Of a stretch of 8,894 bases of DNA, positions 7,174 through 8,894 are shown piece by piece (the stretch's first letter is position 1; every line of letters starts with the position of its first letter). Origin of the DNA: CAZBZG01 sp964496245 (lineage in GTDB: Bacteria > Planctomycetota > SZUA-567). The DNA is taken from assembly GCA_964496245.1 (NCBI GenBank), contig CAZBZG010000200.1, positions 1 through 8,894 of the forward strand, given 5' to 3'. The notes beneath the pieces were generated by a model that saw only the letters and a list, made by a program, of their open reading frames with translations, was not told where the DNA came from and did no database searches. Position numbers and translations under genes: made by a program.

Positions 7174-7216
7174 CTCCGGCTCGAGGCTTGTAGGCCTCGG
7201 TGGGTGAAGACCGGAG
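7174..7216. repeat. Bulged palindrome next to REP copy B
   Basis: Outer arms CTCCGG (7174-7179) and CCGGAG (7211-7216) enclose an inner hairpin CGAGGC / GCCTCG (7182-7187 / 7194-7199) with loop TTGTAG. The outer arms again expose CTCCG/CGGAG words as in the REP-like copies, but loop and stem are different, so it may be a diverged relative or a separate structure. Confidence 0.4.
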
Positions 7217-7332
7217 TACCCCCACAAGCCCCTCACCTCCACTTACGCATAAGCCTTTGATTTCCTAAGCGTTACCCTGCATCCCTGCTGGATCTACGGA
7301 CCAGCGCGGCAGGCGCCGCCATGTTTTCATCC

Positions 7333-7361
7333 TTGCGAAGTGTACATTTGCGCAGTATTCT
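7333..7361 (+). promoter_or_regulatory. Possible promoter of the IS91-type transposase
   Basis: TTGCGA (7333-7338, 4/6) and TATTCT (7356-7361, 4/6) are separated by 17 bases. Transcription would begin near 7368, after the in-frame ATG at 7340, which supports the ATG at 7409 as start. The match is modest. Confidence 0.3.
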
Positions 7362-7379
7362 GTGGCCACTTGGCATCAG

Positions 7380-7401
7380 GGGGGCTCAGTGCCCCCGGGA
7401 G
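7380..7401 (+). promoter_or_regulatory. GC hairpin abutting the transposase ribosome-binding site
   Basis: GGGGGC (7380-7385) can pair with GCCCCC (7391-7396) around a TCAGT loop. The Shine-Dalgarno sequence GGGAG follows directly at 7397-7401, seven bases before the ATG at 7409. Folding of the leader next to the ribosome-binding site could hold down transposase translation; this is inferred from position only. Confidence 0.4.
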
Positions 7402-7408
7402 TCTGGCC

Positions 7409-8791
7409 ATGGGAGTTCCTGCCTGCAAGGTCGAGCCCCTCTACAAGCCGCGAGAACCGCAGGCTTCCCCCTTGTGGCAGCTGCTCTCGAGGTGGTTCGA
7501 CGAGTTCGAGCGCGTGTATGACGACCGCTTCGCCGACAAGTACGGCTTCTGGCGGCCCGAGATCCGCAAGTCCGTGGATGCGTACCTCAAGTGTGGTGAC
7601 CTGAACGAGGGCTTCGCGCGCGTGCGCTGCCCGGAGTGCGGCCACAATATGTTTGTGGCCTATTCGTGCAAACAGCGTTGCACCTGCCCCTCCTGCCACC
7701 AGAAGCGTTCCCTCATCACCGCCCTGCACGTAGAGCAGGACGTATGCGCCAGCGTCCCGCACCGGCAGTTCGTGTTCACCATCCCCAAGCGGTTCCGGCT
7801 GTATTGCCGCTACGACCGCAAGCTCATGGGGAGGATGGCCCGCGTGGCCTGGACCTGCGTCAAGCAGGCCTTCCAGGAGGCCCTCGGGCGCAAGGACGTG
7901 GTGCCTGGCATGGTCGCAGGCATACAGACGCAAGGCGAACTTCTGCACTGGCACCCGCACCTGCATTGTCTGGTGACCTGCGGGGCGTTCACCAAAGACG
8001 CCGAGTTTCTTGAGGTCGCGGAGGCTGACACGGAGCGGGTGCTGCAGTTGTGGGAGGAGAGCATCTTCAAGCTGCTCATCAAGGAAGATCGCATCACGGA
8101 AGATGTGGTGGACGAGATGCGGGCCTGGGATCACTCGGGTTTTAGCGTAGACCAGTCCGTGCACCTGCCCGCAGGTGACTCTGCCGGGATCGAGCGACTC
8201 GTGCAATACATGGTGCGCTGCCCCTTCAGCTTGGCGCGCATGATCAAGGTAACCGATGATGGTACGGTCCTGTACAAGTCCGAAAAGCAGCACTGCCGGC
8301 CCTTTCCCGACACCAAGAGCGCTACGCTCCGGCAGGGGACCAGGCGAAATTTTCAGATCCTCCCCGTTCTCGACTTCATCGCCGAGTTCACGCAGCACAT
8401 CCCGCCCAAGGGCTCCCACTTGGTGAGATACTATGGTTGGTATTCGAGCAAGTCCCGCGGCATGCGCAAGAAGGCTGCCCAAGCCGAGAGCGACCAGGAG
8501 CAGGAACCAGATACCGAGTTCCAGAGACAATGCCGCCAGCGCTGGGCCATGCTGATCAAGCGGGTCTACGAAGTAGACCCGCTTGCCTGCCCGGCATGTG
8601 GCGCCGAGATGCGGGTGATTTCCTTTATCGGTCCTCCGCAAGAAGCGGTCGTCGAGAGAATCCTCAAGCACTGCGGACTCTGGAACCCCACCGAAAGGGC
8701 TCCTCCCGTGCGTGAGGGGTTCGTGGAGGAACCCGAAGCGGTCGCAGAGAGCACGTATGTTGACATCGATACGTTTCTAGCCGAGTTCTGA
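7409..8791 (+). CDS. tnpA: IS91-family HUH (Y2-type) transposase
   Basis: This 460-residue rolling-circle transposase nicks one strand at the IS end and attaches to it through a tyrosine. An N-terminal zinc-binding region has CPEC (74-77) followed by Cys87, Cys91, Cys93 and Cys96. The HUH motif sits in LLHWHPHLHCLVTCG (178-192), with His184 and His186 as metal ligands. RYYGWYSSKSRGM (340-352) carries Tyr341, Tyr342 and Tyr345, the candidate catalytic tyrosines. A C-terminal CPACG (394-398) is a second small zinc knuckle, usual in this family. Length and motif order are normal and there is no frameshift, so the protein should be functional. The frame is open to 7340, but the ATG at 7409 has GGGAG seven bases upstream and begins near the conserved N-terminus. 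It is transcribed opposite to the GH38 gene, away from it. Confidence 0.93.
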   Translation: MGVPACKVEPLYKPREPQASPLWQLLSRWFDEFERVYDDRFADKYGFWRPEIRKSVDAYLKCGDLNEGFARVRCPECGHNMFVAYSCKQRCTCPSCHQKRSLITALHVEQDVCASVPHRQFVFTIPKRFRLYCRYDRKLMGRMARVAWTCVKQAFQEALGRKDVVPGMVAGIQTQGELLHWHPHLHCLVTCGAFTKDAEFLEVAEADTERVLQLWEESIFKLLIKEDRITEDVVDEMRAWDHSGFSVDQSVHLPAGDSAGIERLVQYMVRCPFSLARMIKVTDDGTVLYKSEKQHCRPFPDTKSATLRQGTRRNFQILPVLDFIAEFTQHIPPKGSHLVRYYGWYSSKSRGMRKKAAQAESDQEQEPDTEFQRQCRQRWAMLIKRVYEVDPLACPACGAEMRVISFIGPPQEAVVERILKHCGLWNPTERAPPVREGFVEEPEAVAESTYVDIDTFLAEF

Positions 8792-8798
8792 GGGACCC

Positions 8799-8824
8799 GG
8801 CGCAAGGGATCTGTGCGCCATTTT
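8799..8824 (+). terminator. Possible intrinsic terminator after the transposase gene
   Basis: GGCGCA (8799-8804) pairs with TGCGCC (8814-8819) around a nine-base loop, followed by ATTTT. It begins eight bases after the transposase stop codon. The stem is short and the T tract has only four T, so strength is uncertain. Confidence 0.45.
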
Positions 8825-8871
8825 CCCGTTCGGGCGATGCGCAGGCCGATTTCGCGCCGCAGGGGGGAGGC

Positions 8872-8894
8872 GTTGGGGGGCCGGGCCCCCCAAC
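8872..8894. repeat. Perfect GC palindrome at the window end
   Basis: An 11-bp arm GTTGGGGGGCC and its exact complement GGCCCCCCAAC flank a single G, so a hairpin with a 9-bp stem and CCGGG loop is readily formed. It is 80 bases past the transposase stop, where an IS91-type oriIS hairpin could lie, and the sequence stops exactly at its last base. Its role as an IS end is inferred. Confidence 0.5.

Larger units (their letters stand above)
7287..8894 (+). mobile_element. IS91-family insertion sequence (boundaries approximate)
   Basis: The element is defined by the complete HUH transposase gene at 7409-8791. IS91-type elements lack terminal inverted repeats and target duplications, so their ends cannot be read directly. 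I place the left limit provisionally at two adjacent small hairpins (GCTGG / CCAGC at 7287-7305 and GCGGC / GCCGC at 7306-7319). The right end may be at or just beyond the GC palindrome that closes the window. The left limit could be off by a hundred bases or more. Confidence 0.6.

Noticed and set aside
6931..7242. 104-residue N-terminal extension of the GH38 frame
   Set aside because: It crosses the promoter and both REP-like palindromes and has no GH38 similarity; the ATG at 6930 has an excellent ribosome-binding site.
5206..7260. 684-codon open frame on the plus strand
   Set aside because: It lies antisense to the GH38 gene, which has full family motifs, and its product is rich in His, Val, Ala and Glu, as expected for an antisense frame in GC-rich DNA.
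7340..7408. Earlier in-frame ATG for the transposase
   Set aside because: It would overlap the proposed promoter and the GC hairpin and lacks a ribosome-binding site, while the ATG at 7409 has GGGAG at ideal spacing.
7376..8671. 431-codon minus-strand frame opposite the transposase
   Set aside because: Antisense to a complete IS91-type transposase with no recognisable motifs of its own.

Overview
The window is GC-rich bacterial DNA with tightly packed minus-strand genes and, at the right edge, a plus-strand insertion sequence. Nothing in it fixes the phylum. A class II photolyase, a GpgS-type glycosyltransferase, a large GH38 glycosidase and an IS91-type transposase fit several GC-rich, partly anaerobic or environmental lineages, so I leave taxonomy open.

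Layout, read in the direction of transcription (right to left on the minus strand): a GH38 alpha-mannosidase-type hydrolase (4147-6930) with a recognisable promoter and a small inverted repeat at its presumed transcription start; a 415-bp interval (3732-4146) with no secure gene, possibly holding the remains of a small secreted protein; a class II CPD photolyase (2331-3731); a 219-bp gap carrying one REP-like palindrome and a good sigma70-type promoter; an M20-fold peptidase-like protein (895-2076) that seems to have lost part of its metal site; and, overlapping its end by 11 bp, a glucosyl-3-phosphoglycerate synthase gene (gpgS) that runs off the left edge. On the plus strand, 7409-8791 encodes a complete IS91-family HUH transposase, flanked by hairpins and ending at a strong GC palindrome that coincides with the window end.

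Functionally, GpgS makes the phosphorylated precursor of glucosylglycerate, a compatible solute. The M20-like protein is co-transcribed and probably translationally coupled to it. The GH38 family includes mannosylglycerate hydrolase, so a link to a (mannosyl)glucosylglycerate cycle is possible but unproven, and the photolyase between them is unrelated in chemistry.

The most unusual observations are (i) three copies of a 26-bp palindrome with a fixed GGAG foot and fixed loop but co-varying stem bases, two of them forming an inverted BIME-like pair beside the IS; and (ii) the M20 homologue whose expected Glu-Glu and C-terminal His positions are substituted, joined to gpgS. No CRISPR array, tRNA or rRNA was seen.
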